DNA of 64,000 nt from Pseudotabrizicola formosa (lineage in GTDB: Bacteria > Pseudomonadota > Alphaproteobacteria > Rhodobacterales > Rhodobacteraceae): positions 496,001-560,000 of the forward strand of contig NZ_PJOM01000003.1 in NCBI RefSeq assembly GCF_002900965.1, given 5' to 3'. The translations under genes were made by a program, and so were the position numbers. Shown piece after piece: positions 1 to 8,489 of the stretch. Numbering within the stretch: the stretch's first letter is position 1; each line of letters starts with the position of its first letter. The notes under the pieces were generated by a model that did no database searches, was not told the DNA's origin, and worked only from the letters and a program-made list of their open reading frames with translations.

Positions 1-408
1 CCCGTGTCATCGCCTCTTTTGATCACCGCGCATGACGCTTTTGCCTATTTTGGCCGCGCCTTCGGGCTTGAGGTGGAAGGGGTGCAGGGCATTTCCACCG
101 ACTCCGAAGCCGGGCTGTCACGCATCGCGGAACTGGTCGATCTGCTGGTTGACCGGCAGGTGCCTGCGGTCTTTGTTGAAAGCTCGGTTTCTGACCGCGC
201 CTTGCGCGCCTTGATCGAGGGGGCGGCGGCGCGGGGCCACACCGTCCGCATCGGGGGGGAGCTGTTCTCCGACGCCATGGGCCCCGAGGGCAGCTATGAA
301 GGGACCTGGGTCGGCATGATGGATCATAACGCGACCACCATCGCCCGTGCTCTGGGCGGCACCGCGCCAGAGCGTGGGGCTTCAGGCAGATTGGCCGCAA
401 ATGGCTGA
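1..408 (+). CDS. Metal ABC transporter substrate-binding protein, 3' part only
   Basis: C-terminal 135 residues of a periplasmic metal-binding protein of the ZnuA/MntC/SitA cluster A-I family; the gene begins upstream of the window. What is seen is the second lobe, with the family string HDAFAYFGRAFG, then GISTDSEAG, and near the end YEGTWVGMMDHN, where the His in DHN and the earlier His and Asp are typical metal-ligand positions. It would hand Mn, Zn or Fe to the permeases encoded just downstream. Its stop overlaps the ATPase start by 8 bases, so the four genes form one operon. Which metal it carries cannot be told from this fragment. Confidence 0.9.
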   Translation, partial: PVSSPLLITAHDAFAYFGRAFGLEVEGVQGISTDSEAGLSRIAELVDLLVDRQVPAVFVESSVSDRALRALIEGAAARGHTVRIGGELFSDAMGPEGSYEGTWVGMMDHNATTIARALGGTAPERGASGRLAANG

Positions 409-1207
409 GGATGGCGCAGGCCACCGGCCGGTCCAGGCCGCCGACCAGATGGCGCTCCGGGTGCAGGGGCTGACCCTGCGCTATAATGAGGTGCTGGCGC
501 TGGACGGAGCCTCGGCGCAGTTTCCCATCGGCAGCATGACCGCCATCATCGGCCCCAACGGCGCGGGCAAGTCGACCTTTCTGAAATCCGTGCTTGGTCT
601 GGTCGCGGCAGCGGGCACGGTGGCGGCCTTTGGCGGGCCGGTGGCGCAGTCGATGCCCCGCATCGCCTATGTGCCGCAGCGCGCGGCAGTGGACTGGAGC
701 TTTCCGGTCCGGGTGATCGATGTCGTGCTGATGGGCTGTTATCGCAAGACCGGCCTGCTGGGCCTGATCGACGCCGCAACGTCTGCGCATGCCATGGCGG
801 CGCTCGCCCGCGTCGGCATGCAGGATTTCGCCCGCCGCCAGATTGGCGCGCTGTCGGGCGGCCAGCAGCAACGGGTGTTTCTGGCCCGGGCCTTGGCGCA
901 GGGGGCGGATCTGTTTTTGCTGGATGAACCCTTTGCCGGGGTTGATGCCGCGACCGAAGCTGCCATCATCGCGGTGCTGAAAGCCCTGCGCAAGGATGGC
1001 GCGACCATCATCGCTGTCCATCACGACCTCAGTTCGGTGGCCGCCTATTTTGACCGGGTGTTGCTGATGAACCGTCGTACCGTCGCCGAAGGTCCGGTTG
1101 CCACGACCTTCACCCGTGCGGCCCTTGCGCAGGCCTATGGCCCGGCCCTGATGCTTGATCCGACAGACCTGCGCAGCGAAGGCCCAACGGAAAGGCCTGC
1201 CGCATGA
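401..1207 (+). CDS. Metal ABC transporter ATP-binding protein
   Basis: ATPase of the Mn/Zn/Fe importer, 268 residues on the cytoplasmic face. Walker A GPNGAGKST is at residues 51-59, the Q-loop VPQRAAVDWSFPV near 91-103 (the PQR..DW pattern is typical of metal-type ABC ATPases), the signature LSGGQ at 151-155 and Walker B LFLLDEP at 171-177, followed by a switch His in VHHDL. The frame is open further upstream, but ATG 401 gives an 8-base overlap with the binding-protein gene and a normal family length. Its own stop overlaps the next start in an ATGA. Confidence 0.93.
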   Translation: MAEDGAGHRPVQAADQMALRVQGLTLRYNEVLALDGASAQFPIGSMTAIIGPNGAGKSTFLKSVLGLVAAAGTVAAFGGPVAQSMPRIAYVPQRAAVDWSFPVRVIDVVLMGCYRKTGLLGLIDAATSAHAMAALARVGMQDFARRQIGALSGGQQQRVFLARALAQGADLFLLDEPFAGVDAATEAAIIAVLKALRKDGATIIAVHHDLSSVAAYFDRVLLMNRRTVAEGPVATTFTRAALAQAYGPALMLDPTDLRSEGPTERPAA

Positions 1208-2061
1208 TCTGGCAGGCCCTGCTGCTGCAAGCCGGTTACAACGCCGCGCTGGTCAGCCTCGGGGCCGCCCTCTTGGGCGCTGCCGCTGGTGCGGCGGGGG
1301 CGTTTCTGACCCTGCGCCGCCGGGCGCTGATGTCGGATGCCATGGCCCATGCCACCTTGCCGGGCATTGGCCTTGCTTTTCTGGCCATGGTGGCGCTTGG
1401 CGGCGATGGGCGTTTTCTGCCCGGGCTGATGCTGGGCGCAGCGCTGACCGCTGCGGCAGGCCTTTGGGCGGTGCAGCGCCTTGCGCGCCAAATGCACGAA
1501 GACGCGGCCACCGGCGCGGTGCTGGCCAGCTTTTATGGCGCAGGAATCGTGATCCTGACCTTGATCCAGGGCCTTGGCACCGGGCGCCCGGCGGGGCTGG
1601 AAACCGTGCTCCTGGGCTCTACCGCGGGGATGCTGCGCGCGGATGCGCTGGTGATCGGTTTTGGCGGTCTGGCGGTGATCTGCGCGCTCTGGTCGCTGCG
1701 CCGCCCGCTGGCCATGGTGGCCTTTGATCCGCTTCATGCCCGGATGATGGGCGTGAACCCGCGCCGGATGGATGCGACGCTGATGGCGCTGGTGCTGGCG
1801 GTGGTCCTCGTCGGGTTGAACGTCACCGGGCTGATCCTGATCGTGGCGCTTCTGGTGACCCCTGCCGTCTCGGCCCGGATGTGGAGCACGACTGTCACCG
1901 GCACCGCAACCTTGTCGGCGGTGATCGGCGCGGTCTGCGGCTACATTGGTGCCGCGATCTCGGCCTCGGTGCCCGACCTTCCCACCGGTCCGGTGATCGT
2001 GCTGCTGGCAGCGGGTGGTTTTGGGCTGACGCTGCTGATCCGGGGACGCCGCGATGGATGA
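1204..2061 (+). CDS. Metal ABC transporter permease (first of two)
   Basis: Inner-membrane permease of the ABC-3 family, 285 residues with about eight hydrophobic segments. Family marks are LMSDAMAHATLPGIGLAF near residues 40-57 and GLNVTGLILIVALLVTPAVSA near 200-220. It is translationally coupled to the ATPase by ATGA at 1204-1207 and overlaps the second permease by 8 bases. Two different permease genes per operon, as in SitABCD and some TroABCD/MntABCD systems, suggest a heterodimeric channel. Mn or Fe is more usual than Zn for that layout, but this is inference. Confidence 0.9.
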   Translation: MIWQALLLQAGYNAALVSLGAALLGAAAGAAGAFLTLRRRALMSDAMAHATLPGIGLAFLAMVALGGDGRFLPGLMLGAALTAAAGLWAVQRLARQMHEDAATGAVLASFYGAGIVILTLIQGLGTGRPAGLETVLLGSTAGMLRADALVIGFGGLAVICALWSLRRPLAMVAFDPLHARMMGVNPRRMDATLMALVLAVVLVGLNVTGLILIVALLVTPAVSARMWSTTVTGTATLSAVIGAVCGYIGAAISASVPDLPTGPVIVLLAAGGFGLTLLIRGRRDG

Positions 2062-2923
2062 ATTCCTGCTGTTTTCCCTGCCGCCGATGCTGATCGCCTC
2101 GCTTGCCGCTATCGCCTGCGTGCTGCCGGGCAATTTCCTGTTGCTGTCGCGCCGCGCCATGCTGGGCGACGCCATGAGCCATGTGGTCCTGCCCGGGATC
2201 GTTGCCGCCTTTCTGCTGACGGGGTCAGGCAGCGGCGTGGTGATGGGGGCGGGGGCGCTGGCAGCGGCGGGCCTGTCGGCGCTGCTGATCGAATGGGTCA
2301 CCCGCCGCGCGCGGCTGGAGCCGGGGGCGGCGATGGCCGTGGTGTTCACCACGATGTTCGCGCTGGGCGTGGTCCTGTTGGAAACCACCGGCACATCCGG
2401 CGTGCATCTGGATGTCGAACACGCGCTTTATGGCAATCTGGAAAGCCTCATCTGGCTGGGGGGCCCCCCGCCCGAACTGCTGCGCCTTGCCCTCATCGCG
2501 ACGGGCCTTGCGCTTGCCCTGCGGCTGATCTGGCGGCCCCTTGTGCTTGCCACCTTCGACCCGGTGTTCGCACAGACCCAAGGCATCCCTGTCGGCTGGC
2601 TGCGCGCGGGCCTCACCGCCGCCACCGCCCTTGCCGCCGTGGCCGCCTTTCAGGCGGTAGGGTCCATCCTGACCATCGCCATGCTGATCTGCCCCGCCGC
2701 CTCTGCCCGGTTGCTGACCCGCACGCTGCCCGCCCAGATCATGGCCTCGCTCGGCTTCGCCGTCGCCTCGGCCCTGCTGGGCTATGTCCTTGCCGGCTAT
2801 GCGCCCTTGTGGCTGGGCCTGCCTTTCACCCTCTCGGCCTCTGGCATGATCGCCACGGTCTCCGGCCTCCTCCTGGCCCTGTCTGCGCTCATCGCTTCCC
2901 ATCTCGCCCGCGCCGCCCTATAA
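2054..2923 (+). CDS. Metal ABC transporter permease (second of two)
   Basis: Second ABC-3 permease, 289 residues, a paralogue of the one before it: the string [19 protein letters not shown] near residues 36-54 matches LMSDAMAHATLPGIG in its neighbour, and [21 protein letters not shown] near 198-218 matches the other conserved block. About eight membrane segments. It is the last gene of the importer operon. Only 29 bases separate its stop from hisB, with no obvious terminator, so read-through into the histidine genes is possible. Confidence 0.9.
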   Translation: MDEFLLFSLPPMLIASLAAIACVLPGNFLLLSRRAMLGDAMSHVVLPGIVAAFLLTGSGSGVVMGAGALAAAGLSALLIEWVTRRARLEPGAAMAVVFTTMFALGVVLLETTGTSGVHLDVEHALYGNLESLIWLGGPPPELLRLALIATGLALALRLIWRPLVLATFDPVFAQTQGIPVGWLRAGLTAATALAAVAAFQAVGSILTIAMLICPAASARLLTRTLPAQIMASLGFAVASALLGYVLAGYAPLWLGLPFTLSASGMIATVSGLLLALSALIASHLARAAL

Positions 2924-2952
2924 GGCGGCGAACCCAACGCGAGGGCAACCCG

Positions 2953-3540
2953 ATGCGCACCGCCGAAATCAGCCGCAAAACCGCCGAGACCGAGATCACC
3001 GTCGCGATCAATCTCGACGGCACCGGCCAGTATGATGTGAACACCGGCGTTGGCTTTTTCGACCATATGCTTGACCAGCTTGCCCGCCATGCGCTGATCG
3101 ACATCACCCTGCGTGCCAAGGGCGACCTGCACATCGACGATCACCACACGGTCGAAGACTGCGGCATTGCACTCGGTCAGGCGCTGGCACGGGCGCTGGG
3201 CGACAAAAAGGGCATCCGCCGCTACGGCCACTTTGCGCTGGCCATGGACGACACCCAGATCGGCTGCGCCCTGGACCTGTCGGCCCGGCCCTTCCTGGTC
3301 TGGAATGTCGATTTCCCGACCGCCAAGATCGGTACGTTTGATACCGAACTCGTGCGCGAATTCTTCCAGGGCTTTGCGACCCATGGCGGCATCACCCTGC
3401 ATGTCGACCGCATCCACGGGGTGAACAGCCACCACATTGCCGAGGCCGCGTTCAAAGCGACCGCCCGCGCCCTGCGCATGGCGGTGGAACCTGATCCGCG
3501 CATGGCAGGTCAACTCCCGTCCACCAAGGGCGCGCTCTGA
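2953..3540 (+). CDS. hisB: Imidazoleglycerol-phosphate dehydratase
   Basis: Sixth step of histidine synthesis: dehydrates imidazole glycerol phosphate to imidazole acetol phosphate. The protein has 195 residues, the monofunctional form without the phosphatase domain of the E. coli fusion. It carries both Mn-binding repeats, [13 protein letters not shown] plus [16 protein letters not shown] and [20 protein letters not shown]. The frame is open far upstream through the permease gene; ATG 2953 is chosen because the conserved [15 protein letters not shown] start follows it and GAGGG lies 7 bases ahead. hisH follows after 70 bases. Confidence 0.96.
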   Translation: MRTAEISRKTAETEITVAINLDGTGQYDVNTGVGFFDHMLDQLARHALIDITLRAKGDLHIDDHHTVEDCGIALGQALARALGDKKGIRRYGHFALAMDDTQIGCALDLSARPFLVWNVDFPTAKIGTFDTELVREFFQGFATHGGITLHVDRIHGVNSHHIAEAAFKATARALRMAVEPDPRMAGQLPSTKGAL

Positions 3541-3541
3541 C

Positions 3542-3570
3542 CCATTATCTGTTCTGAAATATCCCCGCCG
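3542..3570 (+). repeat. Intergenic repeat copy 1 (his operon)
   Basis: Right after the hisB stop lies ATTATCTGTT, then CTGAAATATCCC and a GC-rich end. Nearly the same string follows the hisA stop at 6696-6724. Similar short repeats behind stop codons are common in Rhodobacterales genomes; the function is unknown. Confidence 0.6.
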
Positions 3571-3610
3571 GAGGCTCACACAGCTCCGCCGCGCGCAAAG
3601 GCCCAGAATC

Positions 3611-4249
3611 ATGCTCACCGTCCTCGTCGATTATGACAGCGGCAACCTCCACTCCGCCGAAAAAGCGTTTCAGCGCATGGCGGCCGAGACCGGTGGTGGA
3701 ACCATCCTCGTGACCTCCCGCCCCGAGGATGTCGCCCGTGCCGACCGGATCGTGCTGCCCGGCGACGGTGCCTTCCCGGCGTGCCGCCGCGCACTAGGCG
3801 ACGTTGGAGGGCTGTTCGAGGCGATTGAGGAGGCGGTGACACACAAGGCCCGTCCCTTCCTTGGCATCTGCGTCGGCATGCAGATGATGGCAAGCTGGGG
3901 CCGCGAATATTCGGACACCAGGGGTTTTGACTGGGTGCCAGGCGAAGTGGTGAAAATCACCCCCGCCGATCCGGCCCTGAAAGTGCCGCATATGGGCTGG
4001 AACGATCTGGTGATCGACCACCCGCACCCGGTGCTGGCGGGGATCGAAACCGGCGACCACGCCTATTTCGTCCATTCCTACCATTTCCGCGTCACCGACC
4101 CTGTCCAGCGTCTGGCCCATGTCGACTATGCCGGCGATGTCACCGCCATCATCGGGCGCGGAACCATGGTCGGCACCCAGTTCCACCCCGAAAAGTCGCA
4201 AGCGACCGGTCTGCGCCTGATTGCGAATTTCCTGCAATGGACGCCATGA
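3611..4249 (+). CDS. hisH: Imidazole glycerol phosphate synthase, glutaminase subunit
   Basis: Class I glutamine amidotransferase of 212 residues that frees ammonia from glutamine for HisF. The triad is visible: Cys87 in [11 protein letters not shown], and His192 with Glu194 in TQFHPEKS. The start ATG 3611 gives the conserved opening [15 protein letters not shown]; the open frame further upstream crosses hisB and is ignored. The partner hisF is 2.5 kb downstream in the same operon. The end overlaps the glutaminase gene by 4 or 13 bases depending on which ATG is used there. Confidence 0.96.
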   Translation: MLTVLVDYDSGNLHSAEKAFQRMAAETGGGTILVTSRPEDVARADRIVLPGDGAFPACRRALGDVGGLFEAIEEAVTHKARPFLGICVGMQMMASWGREYSDTRGFDWVPGEVVKITPADPALKVPHMGWNDLVIDHPHPVLAGIETGDHAYFVHSYHFRVTDPVQRLAHVDYAGDVTAIIGRGTMVGTQFHPEKSQATGLRLIANFLQWTP

Positions 4250-5166
4250 CCCCGGTCGATCTGCAGCACATCCTTGACGCAATCGCACATGAGATGGCAG
4301 AGGCGACCGACCGCGGCAAACCTGCCACCTATATCCCCGAACTGGGCGATGTGGACCCCGGCCAATTCGGCATCGCCCTGTGCCTGCCCGGCGGCGAAAC
4401 CCTGCAGGCGGGCGATGCGCGCACGCCCTTCTCCATTCAGTCGATTTCCAAGGTCTTCACCCTCGCCATCGCCCTTGGTCGCCTGGGCGACAGCCTCTGG
4501 GCCCGCGTCGGGCGTGAACCTTCGGGGCTGGCCTTCAACTCCATCGTGGCGCTGGAGCATAACAACGGCATTCCGCGCAATCCTTTCGTCAATCCCGGCG
4601 CAATCGCGGTGACCGATGCCATCCTGCACGGCCTGCAGCCGCGCGATGTGCTGGCCGAACTTCTGCAATTCCTGCGCACGGCAGCCGAGGATGACAACAT
4701 CCATATCGACAAGGATGTGGCGCTGTCGGAACGCGCCCATGCGCATCGCAACATTGCCATGGCCGAATTCATGGCGGCCCATGGCAACATGCAAAACCCC
4801 ACGGCGCTGACCATCGGCACCTATTGCCATCAATGCGCGGTGGAGATGACCTGCGTGCAACTGGCCCGGGCCGGGCGCTTTCTGGCGGGTTTCGAGGATG
4901 CGCCGCGGCTGGTGTCGCCGTCCCGCGTGCGCCGGATCAATGCGCTGATGCTGACCTGTGGCCATTACGACGCCTCGGGCGATTTCGCCTATCAGGTGGG
5001 CCTGCCCGGCAAGTCCGGCGTGGGGGGCGGCATTCTTGCCATCGCACCGGGACAGGCCAGCATTGCCGTGTGGTCGCCGGGCCTGAACGAACAGGGCAAT
5101 TCCAAACTGGGGGCAGAGGCGATGGAGCGGTTGGCTCAGGCCACGGGCTGGTCGGTCTTTGGCTGA
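4237..5166 (+). CDS. glsA: Glutaminase A
   Basis: Hydrolyses glutamine to glutamate and ammonia. The protein has about 309 residues and is a beta-lactamase-fold serine enzyme, with the catalytic Ser-x-x-Lys at residues 69-72 in [10 protein letters not shown]; other family strings are [11 protein letters not shown] and GKSGVGGGI. Two starts are possible: ATG 4237, or ATG 4246, which makes an ATGA overlap with the hisH stop and may be the true one, three residues shorter. The gene sits between hisH and hisA, an unusual insertion. Its 3' end overlaps the Ada-domain gene on the other strand by 31 bases. Confidence 0.94.
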   Translation: MDAMTPVDLQHILDAIAHEMAEATDRGKPATYIPELGDVDPGQFGIALCLPGGETLQAGDARTPFSIQSISKVFTLAIALGRLGDSLWARVGREPSGLAFNSIVALEHNNGIPRNPFVNPGAIAVTDAILHGLQPRDVLAELLQFLRTAAEDDNIHIDKDVALSERAHAHRNIAMAEFMAAHGNMQNPTALTIGTYCHQCAVEMTCVQLARAGRFLAGFEDAPRLVSPSRVRRINALMLTCGHYDASGDFAYQVGLPGKSGVGGGILAIAPGQASIAVWSPGLNEQGNSKLGAEAMERLAQATGWSVFG

Positions 5167-5372
5167 CCGCCACAACGCCTGCAGGCCCGCAACCCCGCCG
5201 CGACCGCCGTCTCGCGGCTGTCAAACAGCCGCACATTGCGGCGCAGGGGCGTGCGCGCGACGCAGCCGAAGCCGCAGAAGAGTCCGGTGCTTGTCACTCC
5301 GATCACCCCCGGCCGCGCCCGCCGCGCTACCAGATCCGCCCAGTCCTGATCTGTTATATGATGATCTGTCAT
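5136..5372 (-). CDS. Stand-alone Ada-type zinc-binding domain protein
   Basis: A 78-residue protein that is almost only the metal-binding N-terminal domain of Ada. Cys33, Cys37, Cys64 and Cys67 have the Ada spacing (C-x3-C ... C-x2-C), with the family strings [19 protein letters not shown] and [15 protein letters not shown]. In Ada one of these cysteines accepts methyl groups from DNA phosphotriesters. Here there is no AraC domain and no O6-methylguanine transferase domain, so the role (repair, regulation or metal sensing) is open. GGAG lies 7 bases before ATG 5372. It overlaps the end of glsA tail to tail. Confidence 0.8.
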   Translation of the reverse strand: MTDHHITDQDWADLVARRARPGVIGVTSTGLFCGFGCVARTPLRRNVRLFDSRETAVAAGLRACRRCGGQPKTDQPVA

Positions 5373-5389
5373 GCCCGCGCTCCAAACTG

Positions 5390-5423
5390 AAAAGGCACGG
5401 CCAGGATGCCCTTGGCCGTGCCT
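5390..5423 (-). terminator. Intrinsic terminator after the DUF2147 gene
   Basis: Perfect 11-bp inverted repeat AGGCACGGCCA / TGGCCGTGCCT around a 9-base loop, followed on the minus strand by TTTTC. It lies 23 bases past the DUF2147 stop. Confidence 0.8.
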
Positions 5424-5445
5424 GTTGGCGACCCGAAGCCTGCGG

Positions 5446-5841
5446 TTAGTTTATTTTTTTCCAGTCCTGTTTGGAACAGATAAGTCCGCCCGCAACACAG
5501 CCCGACAGCTTCATGTTGCTGCCACTGATCGCGACCTTGCCCATGTAGACCTTGTTGTTCGAAGGTCGCCACACCTTGCCTTCATAGGCCCCATTGCCCT
5601 TTGCGGCCATGTCGCGCACCAGTTGCTTGCCAATGTTTTCCGATGCGTATTCGGACCCGGCCCTGAAGGTCTTTACTATGGTGCCGCAGAAATTTCCGCC
5701 GCAAGGCGCAATCTGCACATGGGCATATGCTCCGTCGTCTTCCTGTGTCTGCCACAGCCCGACAATCGGCTCGGCAAAGGCCGCGCCGCCTGCCACGACA
5801 AAAGCTGCCGCCAATGCCAGCCGTTTCGCGAATCTGTTCAT
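5446..5841 (-). CDS. Secreted DUF2147 family protein
   Basis: 131 residues with a signal peptide ([19 protein letters not shown], then AFA as the likely cleavage site), so probably periplasmic. The mature part matches DUF2147: [29 protein letters not shown], and [17 protein letters not shown]. The four cysteines of the mature protein could form disulphides. The start is ATG 5841 because CAGGGAGGAG, a very strong ribosome-binding site, lies 6 bases before it; the longer open frame has no signal sequence. DUF2147 proteins are envelope proteins of unknown function. The ribosome site is complementary to the hairpin loops at 17.6-18.2 kb (see findings). Confidence 0.85.
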   Translation of the reverse strand: MNRFAKRLALAAAFVVAGGAAFAEPIVGLWQTQEDDGAYAHVQIAPCGGNFCGTIVKTFRAGSEYASENIGKQLVRDMAAKGNGAYEGKVWRPSNNKVYMGKVAISGSNMKLSGCVAGGLICSKQDWKKIN

Positions 5842-5974
5842 GATGGGCTCCTCCCTGAAGCTGTCGCGATCATCGACAAACCGCCCACTGCCTTGCAAGC
5901 ATGACGTGGCGTTGCGGCCCTCTTGGCATCGGCGGCCTGCCATGCCAAAGGGGGGGAAAGTCAAAGGGTGCGCC

Positions 5975-6694
5975 ATGATCCTCTATCCTGCCATAGACCT
6001 GAAAGATGGCCAATGTGTCCGCCTGTTGCGCGGCGAGATGTCCGCCGCCACGGTCTTCGGCGATGATCCCGCCGCGCAGGCCGCCAAGTTCGAGGCTGCG
6101 GGCTGCACATGGCTGCACCTGGTTGATCTTAACGGGGCTTTTGCTGGCCAGCCGGTCAACGCGGCGGCGGTTGAGGCGATCCTGAACCGCATCACCGTCC
6201 CCGCCCAACTCGGCGGCGGCATCCGCGACATGGCCACCATCGAGATGTGGCTGGCCAAAGGTCTCGCCCGTGTCATTCTCGGCACCGTTGCGGTGGAAGA
6301 CCCGGACCTTGTGAAACAGGCGGCCCGTGCCTTTCCGGGGCAGGTCGCCGTCGGCATCGACGCCCGCAACGGCTTTGTCGCCACCAAGGGCTGGGCGCAT
6401 GAGACCACCGTGCAGGCCACCGACCTCGCCCGCAGCTTCGAGGATGCCGGCGTCGCCGCGATCATCTACACCGACATCGACCGCGACGGCGCAATGCAGG
6501 GCCCCAACATCTCGGCAACCGAGGCCCTCGCGCGCGCTGTCACGATCCCCGTGATCGCCAGCGGCGGCGTCTCCTCATTGGCCGACCTTGCGGCACTGAA
6601 GGCCACCGGGGTCATCGCAGGCGCCATCTCGGGCCGCGCGCTCTATGACGGGGCCATCGACCTCGCCACAGCCCTGAACAGGCTCAAAGACTGA
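5975..6694 (+). CDS. hisA: Phosphoribosylformimino-AICAR-phosphate isomerase
   Basis: Amadori isomerase of histidine synthesis that converts ProFAR to PRFAR. TIM barrel of 239 residues with the two half-barrel phosphate motifs (GGGIRD near 83-88, ASGGVSS near 193-199), the catalytic Asp in [16 protein letters not shown] and the second Asp in [13 protein letters not shown] 5975 gives the conserved first residues; the long upstream extension runs antisense to the DUF2147 gene. Homologous to HisF downstream. hisF begins 96 bases on. Confidence 0.96.
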   Translation: MILYPAIDLKDGQCVRLLRGEMSAATVFGDDPAAQAAKFEAAGCTWLHLVDLNGAFAGQPVNAAAVEAILNRITVPAQLGGGIRDMATIEMWLAKGLARVILGTVAVEDPDLVKQAARAFPGQVAVGIDARNGFVATKGWAHETTVQATDLARSFEDAGVAAIIYTDIDRDGAMQGPNISATEALARAVTIPVIASGGVSSLADLAALKATGVIAGAISGRALYDGAIDLATALNRLKD

Positions 6695-6695
6695 T

Positions 6696-6724
6696 CATTA
6701 TCTGTTTCCAAATATCCCGGGGGG
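6696..6724 (+). repeat. Intergenic repeat copy 2 (his operon)
   Basis: ATTATCTGTTTCCAAATATC followed by a G-rich end, directly behind the hisA stop; partner of the copy behind hisB at 3542-3570. About 24 of 29 positions agree by eye, allowing one gap. Confidence 0.6.
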
Positions 6725-6790
6725 AGCGCGGCACGCGCGGGGGGCAGCGCCCCCCTTTCCCCGGCCCCCCACAGGCGCTAGGCTCTGCAT

Positions 6791-7552
6791 ATGCTCAAAA
6801 CCCGCATCATTCCCTGCCTTGATGTCGCTGATGGCCGCGTGGTCAAGGGCGTGAACTTCGTCAACCTGATCGACGCCGGCGACCCGGTCGCTGCCGCGCG
6901 CGCCTATGATGCGGCGGGCGCGGATGAGCTGACGTTCCTCGACATCCATGCCACCCATGAAAACCGGGGCACGATGTTCGATCTGGTGACCCGCACGGCG
7001 GAACAGTGCTTCATGCCGCTGACCGTTGGCGGCGGGGTGCGCACGCATCACGATGTGCGGGCACTGCTGCTGGCCGGGGCCGATAAGGTCAGCTTCAATT
7101 CGGCGGCGGTGGCAAACCCCGATGTGGTGGCCGATGCTGCCGACCGCTTCGGCAGCCAGTGCATCGTGGTGGCCATCGACGCCAAGACCGTCGCCCCCGG
7201 CAAATGGGAGATCTTTACCCATGGCGGCCGCAAACCCACCGGCATCGACGCGGTCGCCTTTGCCCGCACCGTAGCCGCCAAGGGCGCGGGAGAGATCCTG
7301 CTCACCAGCATGGACCGGGACGGCACCAAGGGCGGCTACAACCTGCCGCTGACCCGGGCCATTGCCGATGCGGTCAGCATTCCCGTCATCGCCTCGGGCG
7401 GGGTCGGGACGCTGGACCATCTGGTGGAAGGGGTAACCGACGGCCATGCAAGCGCCGTGCTCGCGGCCAGCATCTTCCACTTTGGCACGTTCACCATCGG
7501 TCAGGCCAAGGCTCATATGGCCGCAGCCGGTATCCCGGTGCGGCTGACATGA
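6791..7552 (+). CDS. hisF: Imidazole glycerol phosphate synthase, cyclase subunit
   Basis: TIM-barrel subunit of 253 residues that joins HisH-derived ammonia to PRFAR, giving imidazole glycerol phosphate and AICAR. Catalytic Asp11 is in [15 protein letters not shown] and the second Asp in [16 protein letters not shown]; phosphate loops are VGGGVRT and ASGGVGT. Length is normal. The stop overlaps the hisE start as ATGA at 7549-7552, so the two are translationally coupled. Confidence 0.97.
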   Translation: MLKTRIIPCLDVADGRVVKGVNFVNLIDAGDPVAAARAYDAAGADELTFLDIHATHENRGTMFDLVTRTAEQCFMPLTVGGGVRTHHDVRALLLAGADKVSFNSAAVANPDVVADAADRFGSQCIVVAIDAKTVAPGKWEIFTHGGRKPTGIDAVAFARTVAAKGAGEILLTSMDRDGTKGGYNLPLTRAIADAVSIPVIASGGVGTLDHLVEGVTDGHASAVLAASIFHFGTFTIGQAKAHMAAAGIPVRLT

Positions 7553-7866
7553 CCGATACCCTCAACCGCCTTGCCGCCACAATCGCCGCGCGCAAGGGCG
7601 CGGACCCCGACTCAAGCTGGACCGCCAAACTGCTGGCCAAGGGCCCCGAGAAATGCGCCGAGAAATTCGGTGAAGAGGCAATTGAGGCGATCATCGAGGC
7701 GGTGAAGGGCGACCGCGCCAAACTGACATCCGAGGCAGCGGATGTGCTCTATCACCTGCTGGTGATGCTTGCGGCGCGTGATGTGGCGCTGACGGAAGTT
7801 CTGGCAGAACTCGACCGGCGCGAAGGCTTGTCCGGCCTGGCCGAAAAAGCTGCCCGGCAGCCCTGA
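7549..7866 (+). CDS. hisE: Phosphoribosyl-ATP pyrophosphatase
   Basis: Second step of histidine synthesis: hydrolyses phosphoribosyl-ATP to phosphoribosyl-AMP. The 105-residue all-alpha protein of the MazG-like fold has the metal-binding acidic run [14 protein letters not shown] and the later helix [14 protein letters not shown]. It is the separate form, not fused to HisI; no hisI lies in the window. It is the last gene of the operon, with a terminator 33 bases after the stop. Confidence 0.96.
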   Translation: MTDTLNRLAATIAARKGADPDSSWTAKLLAKGPEKCAEKFGEEAIEAIIEAVKGDRAKLTSEAADVLYHLLVMLAARDVALTEVLAELDRREGLSGLAEKAARQP

Positions 7867-7898
7867 CCGCGGGTCTTCGTGCCCACCGGTCAGCAAGG

Positions 7899-7926
7899 AG
7901 CGCAAGGCTGCAAGCCGCGCTTTTTT
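7899..7926 (+). terminator. Intrinsic terminator of the his operon
   Basis: Stem of GCGC plus GGCT pairing with AGCC plus GCGC (two unpaired A on the left arm, 3-base loop), followed by six T at 7921-7926. It abuts the stop of the convergent gene at 7925. Confidence 0.82.
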
Positions 7927-8350
7927 ATCCCAGCCCAAGCCGGGGAATCTCGATGGCGGGGCAGCGGTTCATCACCACCTCCACCCCGCGCGCGCGGGCG
8001 CGTGCGGCGGCCGCCTCATCCTCGACGCCCAGCTGCATCCAGACGCAGACCAGTTCGGGAAACCGGGCCAAGGCGTCATCCACCACCGCGCCCGCCGCCT
8101 CGGACCGGCGGAAAATGTCCACCATGTCGACATGGCCCTCAATGTCGCCCAAACTGGCGCGCACCGTTTCCCCCAGCGCGATCTGCCCGGCCTGACCGGG
8201 GTTGACCGGGATCACGCGGTAGCCCTGCCGCGCCAGAAACGCCGCCACCCGATGGCTTGGCCGGTCCGGGTTGGGAGACCAGCCAACCAGTGCAATCGTG
8301 CGGCAGCGGGTCAGAAGCCCGGCGATGCGCGCGTCTTCGGTCTTGGTCAT
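7925..8350 (-). CDS. CoA-binding (YccU-like) protein
   Basis: 141 residues, one Rossmann-type CoA_binding domain. The opening IALVGWSPNPDRPSHRVAAFL and YRVIPVNPG form the nucleotide loop, and VDMVDIFRRSE is the conserved middle strand. Related YccU proteins bind CoA, but their job is not settled. The start is ATG 8350 with AGGTGA 5 bases before it. A terminator-like hairpin ends only about 11 bases upstream of the start codon, so expression may depend on read-through or anti-termination. Convergent with the his operon. Confidence 0.85.
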   Translation of the reverse strand: MTKTEDARIAGLLTRCRTIALVGWSPNPDRPSHRVAAFLARQGYRVIPVNPGQAGQIALGETVRASLGDIEGHVDMVDIFRRSEAAGAVVDDALARFPELVCVWMQLGVEDEAAAARARARGVEVVMNRCPAIEIPRLGLG

Positions 8351-8361
8351 CAGATCACCTG

Positions 8362-8398
8362 TAAAGAAAAAGGCGCCACGGGGGTAAGCCCGGGCGCC
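8362..8398 (-). terminator. Terminator-like hairpin directly before the CoA-binding gene
   Basis: GGCGCC at 8372-8377 pairs with GGCGCC at 8393-8398, with GGG/CCC inside, and the minus-strand product continues TTTTTCTTTAC. It would stop transcripts coming from the rRNA methyltransferase gene, yet it ends next to the ribosome-binding site of the following gene. Confidence 0.7.
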
Positions 8399-8489
8399 AG
8401 TCGCGGAACGAGGGACAGTGATTGAGAGGCGGGAGTTCCAGCCCGCATCCCCTCAACGTCAAATAGGCAGTTTTGTTCGGGCTTAAAGC

